From Kosakonia oryzendophytica (GTDB lineage: Bacteria; Pseudomonadota; Gammaproteobacteria; Enterobacterales; Enterobacteriaceae), in NCBI RefSeq assembly GCF_900094925.1, contig NZ_FMAY01000015.1, positions 1-64,000 on the forward strand: 64,000 nt of DNA. The letters run 5' to 3'. Each line of letters begins with the position of its first letter. Position 1 is the stretch's first letter. Under the pieces are notes generated by a model. It was not told the DNA's origin. It saw only the letters and a program-made list of their open reading frames with translations, and made no database searches. A program made the translations under genes and the position numbers. Positions 1 to 9,834 of this stretch are shown here, piece by piece.

Positions 1-221
1 ATCGAGATTTTCGGCGGGACTATTACGACCAGATGTACATGATCTGGCTGAACATTTAGCTCCAGAACCTCACAATCCTTTATTCCGCAGAGAATGTAGA
101 TTGTCCTGTAAAGTTCCTTGCCCAACTTATCTTTCAGGATCCTGAAACGGTACTTAGGCGTCCAGACTATGTGGTATTTACAACGCCAATATACATGTGA
201 TGAACTCCTGTAAAGCCCCAT
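1..221 (-). CDS. tnpA: IS200/IS605 family transposase TnpA, N-terminal part
   Basis: The minus strand reads an open frame of 73 codons from ATG at 221 to the window edge. It starts MGLYRSSSHVYWRCKYHIVW and contains the HUH metal-binding motif within PDHVHLV near residue 60. The family is the roughly 150-residue single-strand DNA transposases that act as dimers on hairpin ends. The catalytic tyrosine is in the missing C-terminal half, so activity cannot be judged. A good ribosome-binding site (AAGGAG) lies 8 bases before the ATG. Confidence 0.85.
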   Translation of the reverse strand, partial: MGLYRSSSHVYWRCKYHIVWTPKYRFRILKDKLGKELYRTIYILCGIKDCEVLELNVQPDHVHLVVIVPPKIS

Positions 222-308
222 GTCGGTTTGTCTCCTTTTACTTGTGGTGAGTAAGCAGAGATATTCCGGCATGGGCATTCTTCAGGCTATAGCCTTACAG
301 GATCAATC

Positions 309-329
309 ACCACCTCCCCAGGAGGTGGT
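309..329. repeat. Subterminal hairpin of the IS200-like element
   Basis: ACCACCTCC at 309-317 and its exact complement at 321-329 form a 9-bp stem with a 3-base loop. The position, just inside the presumed end and upstream of tnpA, fits the left-end hairpin bound by IS200/IS605 transposases. It may also act as an RNA hairpin that limits readthrough into tnpA. Both roles are inferred from the family. Confidence 0.7.
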
Positions 330-370
330 TTAGGGGTGACAACAAAAATGGCGCATTACGCGCCATTGGG

Positions 371-1159
371 TTAACCAACCTGAACGGAAAGCATGCTGAG
401 AGAGCCCATCTCAATGCCATCAACCGGGATCGACACTGGCTCTTTACCGTCCCACGCGCCAAGTACGTACAACAGTGGCAAGAAGTGCTCCGGCGTCGGG
501 TTCGATAACGAACCGCCTTCATGGTCAAGGTAGTTGACCAGCGGATGTTGCTCAGCCGGTCCCTGCCAGGTCAGATTCTCTTTCACAAAGTCATTGAACG
601 ACGTTGCCCACGGGTATGGCGTGTTCTCACCGTGCCAACGCGCTGTTCTCAGGTTGTGCACGACGTTACCACTGGCAACCAGCATAATGCCCTCGTCACG
701 CAACGTCGCCAGTTTACGCCCCATCTCAAGATGCCATGCTGCGGGTTTAGTGCTGTCCACACTCAGTTGCACCATCGGGATATCCGCATTGGGGTACATT
801 TTTATCAATACTCCCCATGAACCGTGGTCGAAACCCCAGGCTTCTTTGTCGAGCACCACCGGCACCGGTGCCAGCAGTTCAACCAAATGCTGCGCTAATT
901 CTGGTGAACCCGGCGCCGGATAATGCGTGTCATACAGCGCCTGCGGGAAACCGCCAAAATCATGGATCGTTTTCGGTGCTTCCATCGCCGTCACGCCCGT
1001 GCCACGCGTAAACCAGTGGGCGGATACCACTACAATCGCTTTCGGGCGCGGCAGTGTTTCGCCCAGTTCCCCCCAGGCACGGGTATAAATGTTATCTTCC
1101 AGAACATTCATTGGGCTACCGTGGCCCAAAAACAGCGCTGGCATACGGGGTGCTGACAT
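371..1159 (-). CDS. ygiD: 4,5-DOPA-extradiol-type dioxygenase (LigB family)
   Basis: This 262-residue protein matches the YgiD/DodA family of zinc- or iron-dependent extradiol ring-cleavage dioxygenases. The E. coli protein converts L-DOPA to betalamic-acid precursors in vitro; the physiological substrate is unclear. Visible metal-ligand candidates are His13 in the GHGSPM motif and His48 in SAHWFT. The start ATG at 1159 fits the family N-terminus (MSAPRMPALFLGHGSP). It faces away from zupT as in E. coli. It is a cytoplasmic enzyme with no signal peptide. Confidence 0.92.
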   Translation of the reverse strand: MSAPRMPALFLGHGSPMNVLEDNIYTRAWGELGETLPRPKAIVVVSAHWFTRGTGVTAMEAPKTIHDFGGFPQALYDTHYPAPGSPELAQHLVELLAPVPVVLDKEAWGFDHGSWGVLIKMYPNADIPMVQLSVDSTKPAAWHLEMGRKLATLRDEGIMLVASGNVVHNLRTARWHGENTPYPWATSFNDFVKENLTWQGPAEQHPLVNYLDHEGGSLSNPTPEHFLPLLYVLGAWDGKEPVSIPVDGIEMGSLSMLSVQVG

Positions 1160-1321
1160 GGTGATATCCTTACAGAGTGTGACAATTTGATAGCACTACA
1201 TTACGCCTTTTCAGGAGACGAAGAACTCTGATAACCATGATGAAGATCTTCAGTAATTTTGAATGTAAGGAATGCGTAAAGATGGCGCGCCCGCCTCGCT
1301 TTTCGCAACGTGAAAACATAC

Positions 1322-1340
1322 ATTAATGAGAATCATTATC
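1322..1340 (+). promoter_or_regulatory. Fur-box-like site upstream of zupT
   Basis: The 19 bases match the classical Fur consensus (GATAATGATAATCATTATC) at 16 positions. The site ends 15 bases before the zupT start codon, so it would overlap the promoter or the leader. Fur repression of zupT is an inference from this match. Confidence 0.6.
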
Positions 1341-1355
1341 ATAAAGGAGTTATGC

Positions 1356-2132
1356 ATGTCAGTGCCCCTAATCCTGACTTTACTGGCAGGCGCTGCCACC
1401 TTTATTGGCGCGATCCTCGGCGTGTTAGGCCAGAAACCCTCTAATCGCGTACTGGCGTTTTCGCTTGGTTTTGCCGCCGGAATTATGTTGCTCATCTCGC
1501 TGATGGAGATGCTTCCCGCCGCGCTGGCAACAGAGAATATGTCGCCCATGCTGGGCTATGGCATGTTTGTTGTCGGGTTGCTGGGTTACTTTGCGCTGGA
1601 TCGCATGCTGCCTCACGCCCACCCGCAGGACTTAATGCAGGGTACACAACACAGCTTCCCGCGCGGCATCCGCCGTACCGCCATTCTGCTGACGCTCGGT
1701 ATCAGTCTGCATAACTTTCCGGAAGGGATCGCCACGTATGTCACCGCCAGCAACGATCTGGAGTTGGGGTTCGGCATCGCTTTTGCGGTGGCATTGCACA
1801 ATATTCCTGAAGGACTTGCGGTTGCCGGCCCGGTCTATGCCGCTACGGGTTCCAAACGTACTGCTATCTTCTGGGCCGGCATTTCGGGTCTGGCGGAAAT
1901 TATCGGCGGCGTACTGGCGTGGTTGATCCTCGGTAGCCTGGTGTCACCGGTGGTGATGGCTGCAATCATGGCTGCCGTCGCGGGGATTATGGTTGCGCTT
2001 TCTGTAGATGAGCTTATGCCCCTGGCAAAAGAAATAGACCCGAATAATAACCCGAGCTATGGCGTACTGTGTGGTATGTCGGTGATGGGATTAAGCCTGG
2101 TCGCCCTTCAGGCGATGGGAATTGGCGGTTAA
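1356..2132 (+). CDS. zupT: ZIP-family divalent metal transporter ZupT
   Basis: ZupT is an inner-membrane importer of zinc that also takes iron, manganese and cobalt. The 258-residue product has about eight hydrophobic segments and the ZIP metal-binding motifs HNFPEG in TM4 and HNIPEG in TM5. A histidine-containing loop (PHAHPQD) follows TM3. ATG at 1356 was chosen because it gives the family N-terminus [12 protein letters not shown] and lies behind AAGGAG; an earlier in-frame ATG at 1326 lies inside the Fur-like box. Length and sequence agree closely with E. coli ZupT (257 residues). Confidence 0.95.
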   Translation: MSVPLILTLLAGAATFIGAILGVLGQKPSNRVLAFSLGFAAGIMLLISLMEMLPAALATENMSPMLGYGMFVVGLLGYFALDRMLPHAHPQDLMQGTQHSFPRGIRRTAILLTLGISLHNFPEGIATYVTASNDLELGFGIAFAVALHNIPEGLAVAGPVYAATGSKRTAIFWAGISGLAEIIGGVLAWLILGSLVSPVVMAAIMAAVAGIMVALSVDELMPLAKEIDPNNNPSYGVLCGMSVMGLSLVALQAMGIGG

Positions 2133-2166
2133 GCCGACCGCCTGCCACCATGGACGGGTAGCGCTG

Positions 2167-2340
2167 CTACTCGCCCTGCCTGGCACCGCTGATTTTCTTC
2201 AACTCATCAAGCACACGCTGATAAGCTGTGTATAGCGCATCGCGGTCGTGGCGACAGGCTTTATTGTTGCGTTTAAGCGCATGAATATAGACAACGAGGA
2301 CCAGAACAATAAGCAGTAGCCAATACCAGGAAATAAACAT
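2167..2340 (-). CDS. Small single-span membrane protein, function unknown
   Basis: A 57-codon frame runs from ATG at 2340, with GGAG 8 bases upstream, to TAG at 2167. Residues 2-20 are strongly hydrophobic (FISWYWLLLIVLVLVVYIH), followed by a basic, then mixed-charge helix-like tail (LKRNNKACRHDRDALYTAYQ and onward). This looks like an N-terminal anchor with a short cytoplasmic tail. I do not recognise the family. It lies between zupT and the ribB terminator, in a gap that would otherwise be empty. The good ribosome site and coherent membrane topology support a real gene. Confidence 0.55.
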   Translation of the reverse strand: MFISWYWLLLIVLVLVVYIHALKRNNKACRHDRDALYTAYQRVLDELKKISGARQGE

Positions 2341-2529
2341 CGCGACTCCATGACTCTATTTGGCAAAAAACACAACGCAGAATCATTAAAAATCTTTTTA
2401 ATTTAACGGATTAGGTGAATTCAAACCCATTACTCACATCAGATAACGCCATTACCACTTTATAAGTAGAGGCCTAAGATTTCAACGTGTGAGCATGAGA
2501 AGTGCAACAAAGTTTGATACAGGACAGGC

Positions 2530-2563
2530 AAAAAAAATCCGAAGCCAGCGACTTCGGATTTTT
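2530..2563 (-). terminator. Rho-independent terminator of ribB
   Basis: A 9-bp stem (AATCCGAAG with CTTCGGATT, 7-base loop) is followed on the minus strand by a run of seven or more T. It lies about 20 bases past the ribB stop codon. Confidence 0.9.
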
Positions 2564-2580
2564 AGCGTTAACGGCAACAA

Positions 2581-3234
2581 TTAGCTGGCTTTGCGCTCAT
2601 GCTCCTGACGGTATGCCACGAGGTCTTCAATCGTCACAACCGCCATATTGTGTTGCTTAGCAAACGCGATGCACTCCGGCGCACGGGCCATAGAGCCATC
2701 GTCATTGGTTAATTCACACAGCACACCCGCCGGTTTAAACCCGGCCAGCGTGACTAAATCGATAGTGGCTTCGGTATGGCCGCCACGGGTCAGAACACCA
2801 CCCGGTTGCGCACGCAGTGGGAAGACGTGACCAGGACGGTTCAGGTCAGACGGTTTAGCACCGTCTGCAATTGCCGCGCGAACGGTCGTAATACGGTCAG
2901 CAGCGGAAACACCGGTGGTGACGCCGTGAGCGGCTTCAATAGTGACGGTAAAACCGGTGCCATAGGCGCTGGTATTGTTCTCGACCATCATGGGCAGATC
3001 GAGTTGTTTACGGCGTTCGTCAGTCAGGCATAAACAGACAATCCCACTACCGTGACGGATAGTCAGCGCCATCTGCTCAACGGTCATGGTTTCGGCGGCA
3101 AAAATCATATCGCCTTCGTTTTCACGGTCCTCGTCATCGAGCACCATTACACCCCGGCCTTCGCGCAGTGCGGTGAGTGCGTTTTCAATACGTTGGAAAG
3201 GCGTGCCAAAAGAAGAAAGCAGCGTCTGATTCAT
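2581..3234 (-). CDS. ribB: 3,4-dihydroxy-2-butanone-4-phosphate synthase
   Basis: RibB converts ribulose 5-phosphate to 3,4-dihydroxy-2-butanone 4-phosphate plus formate, feeding the lumazine synthase step of riboflavin synthesis. The 217-residue protein holds the acidic metal-binding loop [10 protein letters not shown] near residue 35 and the conserved HTEA segment near residue 153. ATG at 3234 gives the family start [10 protein letters not shown] and was preferred over an in-frame start 93 bases upstream that would lie in the riboswitch expression platform. It is monocistronic, with its own terminator at 2530-2563, and is controlled by the upstream FMN riboswitch. Confidence 0.96.
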   Translation of the reverse strand: MNQTLLSSFGTPFQRIENALTALREGRGVMVLDDEDRENEGDMIFAAETMTVEQMALTIRHGSGIVCLCLTDERRKQLDLPMMVENNTSAYGTGFTVTIEAAHGVTTGVSAADRITTVRAAIADGAKPSDLNRPGHVFPLRAQPGGVLTRGGHTEATIDLVTLAGFKPAGVLCELTNDDGSMARAPECIAFAKQHNMAVVTIEDLVAYRQEHERKAS

Positions 3235-3301
3235 GGTAAAAGACCTCAATAAAGTTATGGTTACCAGAATCAGGGCAGTCTTAGGAGTGTCGCAAAGCGG
3301 C

Positions 3302-3335
3302 AAAAAAATAACGCGAGCGGGCATCATGCCCGGCA
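3302..3335 (-). promoter_or_regulatory. Attenuator-like hairpin in the ribB leader
   Basis: On the minus strand GGGCAT and ATGCCC form a stem between the FMN aptamer and the ribB start. A short GC-rich stretch and then TTATTTTTTT follow. This fits the expression platform of the riboswitch, acting as a conditional terminator or Rho-sensitive region. The exact switching fold was not computed. Confidence 0.5.
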
Positions 3336-3342
3336 GTATCGT

Positions 3343-3484
3343 TACTCTCTCCCATCCGGACTTTAACCGTCGGCCCCGGAATTACACCGGATCTGCTGAC
3401 CTTCAGGCATTAACCTGAAGCGCTCGCGGGCTTTCAGCGTACGCTGATTTACCGCCGGTGGGGAATTTCGCCCCGCCCTGAGAA
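3343..3484 (-). ncRNA. FMN riboswitch (RFN element) of ribB
   Basis: The minus strand carries the RFN signature blocks in order: TCAGGGCGGGG at the 5' side, CCCCACCGGCGGTAAAT, AGCCCGCGAGCG, GATCCGGTGTAATTCCGG, and CCGACGGTTAAAGTCCGGAT before the closing strand. It lies in the ribB leader, as in other enterobacteria. FMN binding is expected to lower ribB expression. Confidence 0.93.
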
Positions 3485-3611
3485 TAAGCGGAATAACTAT
3501 AACGCCATTGATTACCTTCGGCAATGCATAAGCTTCAAACAATTCTGGTTTATCACCTGGGGTTATCACACTACAATGACTGCATGAGCCCATCCGAGCA
3601 GGGAACCCAAA

Positions 3612-3908
3612 ATGATTGACCCGAAAAAAATTGAACAGATTGCGCGCCAGGTTCACGAATCCATGCCAAAAGGGATCCGTGAGTTCGGGGAAGACGTTGA
3701 GAAGAAGATCCGTCAGACGCTACAGGCACAGTTAACCCGCCTCGATCTGGTAAGCCGTGAAGAGTTTGACGTGCAAACGCAGGTGCTGCTGCGCACACGT
3801 GAGAAGCTGGCTTTACTGGAACAGCGCCTTAGCGAACTGGAGAATCAGGGAAAAAACACCGAAGTGAAACCCGCGCCTGCTATTCCGCCGGTTGACGATC
3901 ACGCGTAA
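3612..3908 (+). CDS. ubiK: Ubiquinone biosynthesis accessory factor UbiK (YqiC)
   Basis: This is a 98-residue coiled-coil protein of the BMFP family. In E. coli and Salmonella UbiK assists the Ubi complex in aerobic ubiquinone synthesis and binds UbiJ. The N-terminus ([25 protein letters not shown]) is an amphipathic helix and residues 60-82 ([19 protein letters not shown]) form the C-terminal coiled coil. The tail is proline-rich and variable. It stands alone between ribB and hldE. Identification rests on near-full-length resemblance. Confidence 0.93.
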   Translation: MIDPKKIEQIARQVHESMPKGIREFGEDVEKKIRQTLQAQLTRLDLVSREEFDVQTQVLLRTREKLALLEQRLSELENQGKNTEVKPAPAIPPVDDHA

Positions 3909-3914
3909 TACGAC

Positions 3915-3939
3915 GCGCTCTTTGCCTGGCAAAGAGCGC
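3915..3939. terminator. Hairpin between converging ubiK and hldE
   Basis: GCGCTCTTTG at 3915-3924 pairs perfectly with CAAAGAGCGC at 3930-3939. It sits between two convergent stop codons and could serve both. The T-runs beside it are weak, so termination is an inference. Confidence 0.55.
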
Positions 3940-3950
3940 TATTAGAGGGT

Positions 3951-5381
3951 TTAATCACCCTGTTTCTGGATTTTTTTGATGATATTGGTGGTTGAACAAC
4001 CGTCTTCAAAGTTGAGCACCAGTACTTCACCGCCGTTGGCCCAGACCTCTTTGCTACCGGCAATTTGCTCCGGCTGGTAGTCACCGCCTTTTACCAGCAG
4101 ATCCGGCAGGATCCCGGCAATCAGACGCTGCGGCGTATCTTCTTCAAACGAAACCACCCAATCCACCGCTTCCAGCGCGCTCAGCACAATCATGCGCTGC
4201 TCCAGCGGGTTCACCGGACGGGTGTCGCCTTTCAGGCGTCGAGTGGACGCATCACTGTTCACCGCAACAATAAGACGATCGCCGAGTTTCCGCGCATTCG
4301 CCAGATAAGAGACGTGCCCGGCATGCAGGATGTCGAAAACGCCATTGGTCATCACGACTTTCTCACCACGCTTACGCGCTGCAGCAACAGCCTCTTTCAG
4401 CTCCGCTTCCGTCATCACGCCAAAACCGGTTTCCGCACGACCACGCACCGCGTTCTCCAGCTCAATCGGCGTCACGGTTGAAGTACCGAGTTTACCGACC
4501 ACCACACCCGCCGCCGCGTTCGCGAAGTAGCAGGCTTCTTCCAGAGAATTGCCCGACGCCAGCGTTGCCGCAAGAACGCCGATGACCGTATCGCCAGCAC
4601 CGGTCACGTCATACACTTCCTGCGCCTGGGTTGGCATATGCAGTGGCGCTTTACCCGGTTGCAGCAGTGTCATGCCCTGTTCGGACCGGGTCACCAGCAG
4701 CGCCGACAGCTCATAGTCAGCGATCAATTTCATGCCGCGCTCAACGATCTCCGCTTCGCTTTTGCATTTACCCACGACGGCCTCGAACTCGGATAAGTTA
4801 GGCGTCAGCAGCGTTGCACCGCGATAGCGTTCGAAATCGGTGCCTTTCGGATCGATAAGCACCGGTACACCTGCGTTGCGCGCCAGCGTAATCATCTGCC
4901 GGACGCTGACCAGTGCGCCTTTGGCATAATCAGACAGCACCAGCGCGCCAACGTTGCCCAGCGCCTGGCTAATACGATCGTGCATCGGTTGCGGGTCAAC
5001 GCCATCAAACCCTTCTTCAAAATCGAGACGGATCAGTTGCTGGTTGCGGGAAAGCACGCGCAGCTTGGTGATCGTCGGATGCGTCGGAACAGAAACAAAG
5101 TCGCATTTAACGTTAACGTCCGCCAGCGCCTTACTGAGCGCCCGCGCCGCATCGTCAATACCGGTCAGCCCGACCAGACGTGCAGTAGCACCCAACGATG
5201 CGATGTTCATCGCCACGTTTGCCGCGCCGCCGGGGCGCTCTTCAATCGTATCGACCTTCACCACGGGTACTGGCGCTTCCGGAGAAATGCGGCTTGTTGG
5301 GCCGTACCAGTAGCGATCCAGCATCACATCACCCACTACCATGACACCGGCCTGTTCAAACTCTGGCAGCGTTACTTTCAT
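3951..5381 (-). CDS. hldE: Bifunctional heptose 7-phosphate kinase / heptose 1-phosphate adenylyltransferase
   Basis: HldE makes ADP-L-glycero-D-manno-heptose precursor for the LPS inner core: the N-terminal kinase forms D-glycero-beta-D-manno-heptose 1,7-bisphosphate and the C-terminal domain adds AMP. Residues 1-315 are a PfkB-type kinase ([13 protein letters not shown] near 14, catalytic VTGAGDT near 260). Residues 340-476 are a cytidylyltransferase-like domain with [13 protein letters not shown] near 345. The 476-residue length equals the family norm. It sits just downstream of glnE on the same strand, 46 bases apart, as in E. coli. Confidence 0.97.
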   Translation of the reverse strand: MKVTLPEFEQAGVMVVGDVMLDRYWYGPTSRISPEAPVPVVKVDTIEERPGGAANVAMNIASLGATARLVGLTGIDDAARALSKALADVNVKCDFVSVPTHPTITKLRVLSRNQQLIRLDFEEGFDGVDPQPMHDRISQALGNVGALVLSDYAKGALVSVRQMITLARNAGVPVLIDPKGTDFERYRGATLLTPNLSEFEAVVGKCKSEAEIVERGMKLIADYELSALLVTRSEQGMTLLQPGKAPLHMPTQAQEVYDVTGAGDTVIGVLAATLASGNSLEEACYFANAAAGVVVGKLGTSTVTPIELENAVRGRAETGFGVMTEAELKEAVAAARKRGEKVVMTNGVFDILHAGHVSYLANARKLGDRLIVAVNSDASTRRLKGDTRPVNPLEQRMIVLSALEAVDWVVSFEEDTPQRLIAGILPDLLVKGGDYQPEQIAGSKEVWANGGEVLVLNFEDGCSTTNIIKKIQKQGD

Positions 5382-5427
5382 TCCTGTCTCCTGAGAGATA
5401 CAAAATTTGCGCGCGATAATACCACAC

Positions 5428-8277
5428 TTACGCGTGGGCGCACGGTTCCACCAGCCACTTCTCCCAGCTCGCTTTGATCAGAGCGCGCTCAGCGACAAAA
5501 CAAGAGAGCGCGACATTTCCCGGCAGCTCCTGCAACGCAAGATGGTGCAGTTCATCACGCAGCGTGGTGTAAGCGTGCGTCAGCGCCAGCGCTTCTTGCT
5601 CATCCATAATGCCGTTTTGCGCAAGCCCTTCGAGGATGCGTACATTATCCGACCAGCGTGTCAGCTTCGGTTTGTCATGCGCGTATCGCAGCACCAGATA
5701 CTGCGCGATAAACTCGATATCTGTAATACCGCCTTCATCTGCTTTCAGGTCGAAGCGATCTTTATGTTTGTTGCCGAGATGCGCACGCATCTTTTCCCGC
5801 ATCTCACGCACTTCGGTTTGCAACGTCTCCCCGTCACGTGGAGTCATCAGAATATCGCGACGAATAGCGTCAAAATCGGCGGTCAGTTGCGGATCGCCGT
5901 ACACCACGCGCGCACGCGCCAGTGCCTGATGCTCCCACGTCCAGGCTTCGTTTTTCTGATAATCCGCGAACGATTCCGTCGTCGTCACCAGCATACCTGC
6001 CGCGCCGGATGGGCGCAGACGGGCGTCGACTTCGTAAAGGATGCCGGACGATGTGCGGGTGCTGAACAGGTGCATGACTCGCTGGGCAAGACGCAGATAA
6101 AACTGACGACCATCAATTTCCCGTTCGCCATCGGTCATGGCATCCGGTGGGCAATCATGTAAGAACACCAGATCGAGATCGGAACTGTAGCCCAGTTCCC
6201 AGCCCCCCAGCTTACCGTATCCCACCACGGCAAAACCGCGCCCTTCGCGCTCGCGCAGGTGCGTCGGCTGGCCATAACGGGCCACCATTTGCCCCCACGC
6301 CTGCTGTACCACCGCATCGATAATCGCTTCTGCCAGCCAGGTCAGATGATCGCTCACCTTCATCACCGGCAGCGTTCCGGCAATGTCCGCCGCCGCTACG
6401 CGCAACAATTGGGCCTGTTTAAACTGGCGCACCGCTTCGAGCTGTTGCTCTTCATCATCTTCAGGCACGCGCAGTAAATATTGCCGCAGCTCATCGCGGT
6501 ACGCATTCATTGCCGTGGGCTGATACAGCGTGTTGGGATCGAGCAGTTCATCCAGCAGTATCGGATAACGCGCCAACTGGCTGGCGACCATCGGCGATGC
6601 CGCGCACAGCGAGATCAAATGCTTCAGCGCACCGGGGAATTCACTCAACAGCTCGAGGTAGGTCGTTCGGGTAATAATGCCGGTCAGTAGCGGCGTCAGG
6701 CGCGACAACGGCACCGGGGCATCATCACGCGAGCACACATCGCTGAGCAAGTGCGGCATCAAATGGTCGAGCACCTGACGACCACGCGGCCCAATGGTGC
6801 GTTTATCAAGTTCTTTGCGAAAATCGGCAATCAACGCCAGCACGCGATGGCGATCGTCATCAGAGAGGTGCGCCAGCGCAGGTGTGGTGTCATCTTCCTG
6901 CAGCGCGTCCTGCCACAGTTCGCGCCAGTGTTCAGACAGGGTATCTTCCGGCGAATCCGTTTCATCATCGCCAATCAACGCATTAAAAATGCGTCGTACC
7001 GCCGCCATATGGGTTTCCAGCGCACAACTGAGCGCTTCCCAGTCGGGAACGCCCATTCCCCAGGCGAGTCGCGACCGATTCAGTTCATCACCCGGCAGCG
7101 TCTGTGTCTGTTCGTCATTAATACTTTGCAGCAGGTTTTCCAGCCGGCGTAGCCAGAGATAGGCTTCACGCAGGGTGGTGGCCTCGCCCTCCGGCAACAA
7201 GCGCAACTGATCAATTGCCGCCAGCGTCGGCAGCAACGAACGGGATTGCAGCGCCGGTTCGCGACCACCGCGGATCAGCTGAAACACCTGGACGATAAAT
7301 TCGATTTCGCGAATGCCGCCAGCGCCCAGCTTGATGTTGTCTTTCAAACCACGGCGGCGCACTTCGCGGGCAATCATGCCCTTCATATTACGCAGCGATT
7401 GAATGACGCTAAAATCGATATAACGGCGGAAGACAAAGGGCCGCAGCATCGCCCGCAACTCCCTGGCGTGATCGCCGTCGTCATCCCCCATGATCCGCGC
7501 TTTGACCATGGCATAGCGCTCCCAGTCGCGCCCCTGCTCCTGGTAATAATCCTCCAGCGCGGCAAAGCTGAGCACCAGCGGGCCGCTGTCGCCAAAGGGA
7601 CGCAGTCGCATATCCACGCGGTAGACAAACCCATCCTGCGTGGGTTGATCGAGCACTTTAATCAGCCGCTGGCCGAGACGCGTGAAAAACTGCGCATTAT
7701 CCAGCTCCCGCCTGCCGCCACGGGTAGCACCGTTTTCCGGCCAGGCAAAAATCAAATCAATATCAGACGAGAAGTTCAGTTCGCCGCCGCCGAGTTTCCC
7801 CATTCCCAGCACCAGCATCGGCTGCGCAACACCCTGCGTATTGCACGGCGTGCCCCATTCGCGGCAGCAGGCATCGTAGAGCCAGTCTCGCGCCGCAACA
7901 ATCAGCGTTTCCGCCAGCACGCTTAACTGCTGAAGAATGTCTTCTTCCGCTGTCAGTCGCAGCGCCTGAGCCCAGGCAATACGCACCATTACGCGGCGGC
8001 GAAACTGCCGCAATGCCCGCATCAGCGATGCTTCATCCGCAACGTCCTGCAACACGCTTTGCAACATGGAGGCATAGTGCCGCCACTCGTCAGCCTGCGG
8101 CGGCGCGCTTTCAAGCTCCGCTAACCACGCCGGATGCGCGATGATCGCATCCTGAACAAAGTCACTAAAAGTGAGCACTGACTGCGCCTGTGCGCTTAGT
8201 GGTTTCGCGGCTATGGATTCCGGCAGACGAGTGAGTACCGTCTGCCAGTGTTGCGATAACGGTGAGGCGTGCGACAT
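5428..8277 (-). CDS. glnE: Bifunctional glutamine synthetase adenylyltransferase/deadenylase
   Basis: GlnE adds AMP to, and removes it from, glutamine synthetase in response to PII status and glutamine. The 949-residue protein has two nucleotidyltransferase domains. The N-terminal deadenylase has [20 protein letters not shown] near 160; the C-terminal adenylyltransferase has [20 protein letters not shown] near 695. Both carry the paired aspartates of the Pol-beta fold. A helical regulatory linker lies between them. It starts 16 bases downstream of ygiF on the same strand, so the two are probably co-transcribed. Confidence 0.97.
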   Translation of the reverse strand: MSHASPLSQHWQTVLTRLPESIAAKPLSAQAQSVLTFSDFVQDAIIAHPAWLAELESAPPQADEWRHYASMLQSVLQDVADEASLMRALRQFRRRVMVRIAWAQALRLTAEEDILQQLSVLAETLIVAARDWLYDACCREWGTPCNTQGVAQPMLVLGMGKLGGGELNFSSDIDLIFAWPENGATRGGRRELDNAQFFTRLGQRLIKVLDQPTQDGFVYRVDMRLRPFGDSGPLVLSFAALEDYYQEQGRDWERYAMVKARIMGDDDGDHARELRAMLRPFVFRRYIDFSVIQSLRNMKGMIAREVRRRGLKDNIKLGAGGIREIEFIVQVFQLIRGGREPALQSRSLLPTLAAIDQLRLLPEGEATTLREAYLWLRRLENLLQSINDEQTQTLPGDELNRSRLAWGMGVPDWEALSCALETHMAAVRRIFNALIGDDETDSPEDTLSEHWRELWQDALQEDDTTPALAHLSDDDRHRVLALIADFRKELDKRTIGPRGRQVLDHLMPHLLSDVCSRDDAPVPLSRLTPLLTGIITRTTYLELLSEFPGALKHLISLCAASPMVASQLARYPILLDELLDPNTLYQPTAMNAYRDELRQYLLRVPEDDEEQQLEAVRQFKQAQLLRVAAADIAGTLPVMKVSDHLTWLAEAIIDAVVQQAWGQMVARYGQPTHLREREGRGFAVVGYGKLGGWELGYSSDLDLVFLHDCPPDAMTDGEREIDGRQFYLRLAQRVMHLFSTRTSSGILYEVDARLRPSGAAGMLVTTTESFADYQKNEAWTWEHQALARARVVYGDPQLTADFDAIRRDILMTPRDGETLQTEVREMREKMRAHLGNKHKDRFDLKADEGGITDIEFIAQYLVLRYAHDKPKLTRWSDNVRILEGLAQNGIMDEQEALALTHAYTTLRDELHHLALQELPGNVALSCFVAERALIKASWEKWLVEPCAHA

Positions 8278-8293
8278 CCGAAATATCCTTTAG

Positions 8294-9595
8294 TTAGCGT
8301 TTCCCGCTGTGTAACCAGAACGGTGGCTGGTTAATGGCGGTATTACGGAAATGTTCAATTTCGATGATTTGGCGGGTTTCAATGGCGTGATACAGCCCTT
8401 GCCAATTTTCCAGCCATTCAATCGCCAGTGCGCGATCGTAAAAACCGGCCAGCAGCAACGCGCTGTCGATATCCCGCGCCAGGCGCGGCAACTGGTCGCG
8501 ATAGCTGTCGCCAAGCGGTTGAGCAAACGTTTTTTTCAGCTCAGCGGCGGTGCGCGAGAGGTGAACATCCGCAAAGCGTTTAAACGAATCGGCAAACTTC
8601 GCCTGTGCTTTTTCATCCAGGAAAGCACGCCAGCCTTGGCTCACCAACCATTCTGTCAGCACCAGTTTTGCCATGGCTGATGGCGTGCTCCAGACGGCTG
8701 TCTCGGCGGAGACCGCAGAGGTGATGGTGGCTTCAGCTTGCGTCAGTAAATCACGTAAGTGAGCGCTCGCTTTACGCGGCACAATACCGCCAAACAGCAC
8801 CAGAGTATGACGCAGCAGCGCAATGGCGCGCAGTACATCGTCTTTTGCGCGGTTGTTCCCCCGAATCCATAACTCTTCGTGGTACTGCCATTGCGACAGC
8901 GCCAGCTCCAGCGCGGCGGCGAACCCCTGCTCTACGCTGGCTTTCGCTACTGGTTGCAGAATCGGCGTCGGGTGAATTTCACGTGGCGTATTGCCCTGCG
9001 CCAGATGATAACCGCGCGCCGCTTTGCTCAGACTTCCCTGACGTAACCCTGAGAGCGTGACGAGCTGGCGCGCCAGCTTAAGGATATCCGATGGATCGCC
9101 ACTCAGCAGTTCCAGCTCCAGTTCGCAAATCGGCTCGGCAAATTCACCGGCTTTGACTTCGCCTAAATCAAGAGCAATCTCAATGCGACTGTCGCCCACG
9201 GTCACCAGCCATTTTTCGCGCCAGAAATCGGTGCTAAACAGCGGGTGAGTCTGCGCCTGTAAGTCAGCAGGCAGAGAGCCTTCCGGCCACACTTCTGCCG
9301 GGAAACGCGCCAGGTCAAGCTCGGCTTTTTCCAGCGGAATGTTGTATTCCGGGCGTTGATGTAAACCGCCGATCACCCGACCGGCGATTTTCATCGTCAT
9401 CTCATATTTGCCGTCAAAACCGCGAATACGCAGCCCCATATCGTGGCCACGCAGCCAGTTGTCCGGCGTTTCATAATAGATGTTCAGTAGCTGGCTGGGT
9501 GCGACATGTTCGTCGGTCAGCGTATGGAGATGTTGGCGAAGCGTTTCCACGCTGTCGCTATTCACGATAAACTTTAATTCGATTTCCTGAGCCAT
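8294..9595 (-). CDS. ygiF: Inorganic triphosphatase (CYTH-CHAD protein)
   Basis: YgiF hydrolyses inorganic triphosphate to pyrophosphate and phosphate. The CYTH domain (residues 1-200) opens with the EXEXK signature EIELK at residues 4-8, whose charged residues bind metal and polyphosphate. The C-terminal CHAD domain (about 215-430) is helical and histidine-rich and may bind polyphosphate. Length is 433 residues, as in E. coli. It heads a ygiF-glnE-hldE run on the minus strand. The start ATG at 9595 places EIELK at the usual distance from the N-terminus. Confidence 0.94.
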   Translation of the reverse strand: MAQEIELKFIVNSDSVETLRQHLHTLTDEHVAPSQLLNIYYETPDNWLRGHDMGLRIRGFDGKYEMTMKIAGRVIGGLHQRPEYNIPLEKAELDLARFPAEVWPEGSLPADLQAQTHPLFSTDFWREKWLVTVGDSRIEIALDLGEVKAGEFAEPICELELELLSGDPSDILKLARQLVTLSGLRQGSLSKAARGYHLAQGNTPREIHPTPILQPVAKASVEQGFAAALELALSQWQYHEELWIRGNNRAKDDVLRAIALLRHTLVLFGGIVPRKASAHLRDLLTQAEATITSAVSAETAVWSTPSAMAKLVLTEWLVSQGWRAFLDEKAQAKFADSFKRFADVHLSRTAAELKKTFAQPLGDSYRDQLPRLARDIDSALLLAGFYDRALAIEWLENWQGLYHAIETRQIIEIEHFRNTAINQPPFWLHSGKR

Positions 9596-9834
9596 GGCCT
9601 TGCACTTATGGTTATGTCACATCAGTGAAAATTTCGGCGAACTAACGCGCCCGATGTTTGTCAGTAGATAGTATTTTGCGCCAAATTGCCATGCAATGCG
9701 CAAACTGGCTGGAGCAAAAGTTCGCATAAGTGCGCAGTTTGACCCGGAAGATTCCGATTGATGCCAACAGCAGGGTATCGTCAGACTGTGGTCACTGTTT
9801 ACCCTTCACGTCCAATGGAAATAACGACTACCTG

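Larger units (their letters stand above)
1..333 (-). mobile_element. IS200/IS605-family insertion sequence, partial (left part only)
   Basis: The stretch carries the start of an IS200-type tyrosine (HUH) transposase on the minus strand. Upstream of it lie about 110 bases of leader and a perfect short hairpin at 309-329, typical of the subterminal hairpins that such transposases recognise. The rest of the element lies left of the window, so completeness cannot be judged. It sits downstream of ygiD, in intergenic DNA. The outer boundary near 333 is an estimate from the hairpin, because this family makes no terminal inverted repeats or target duplications. Confidence 0.8.

Noticed and set aside
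5407-6162. 251-codon frame antisense to glnE
   Set aside because: Covered by the conserved glnE coding sequence; composition and lack of ribosome site mark it as a shadow.
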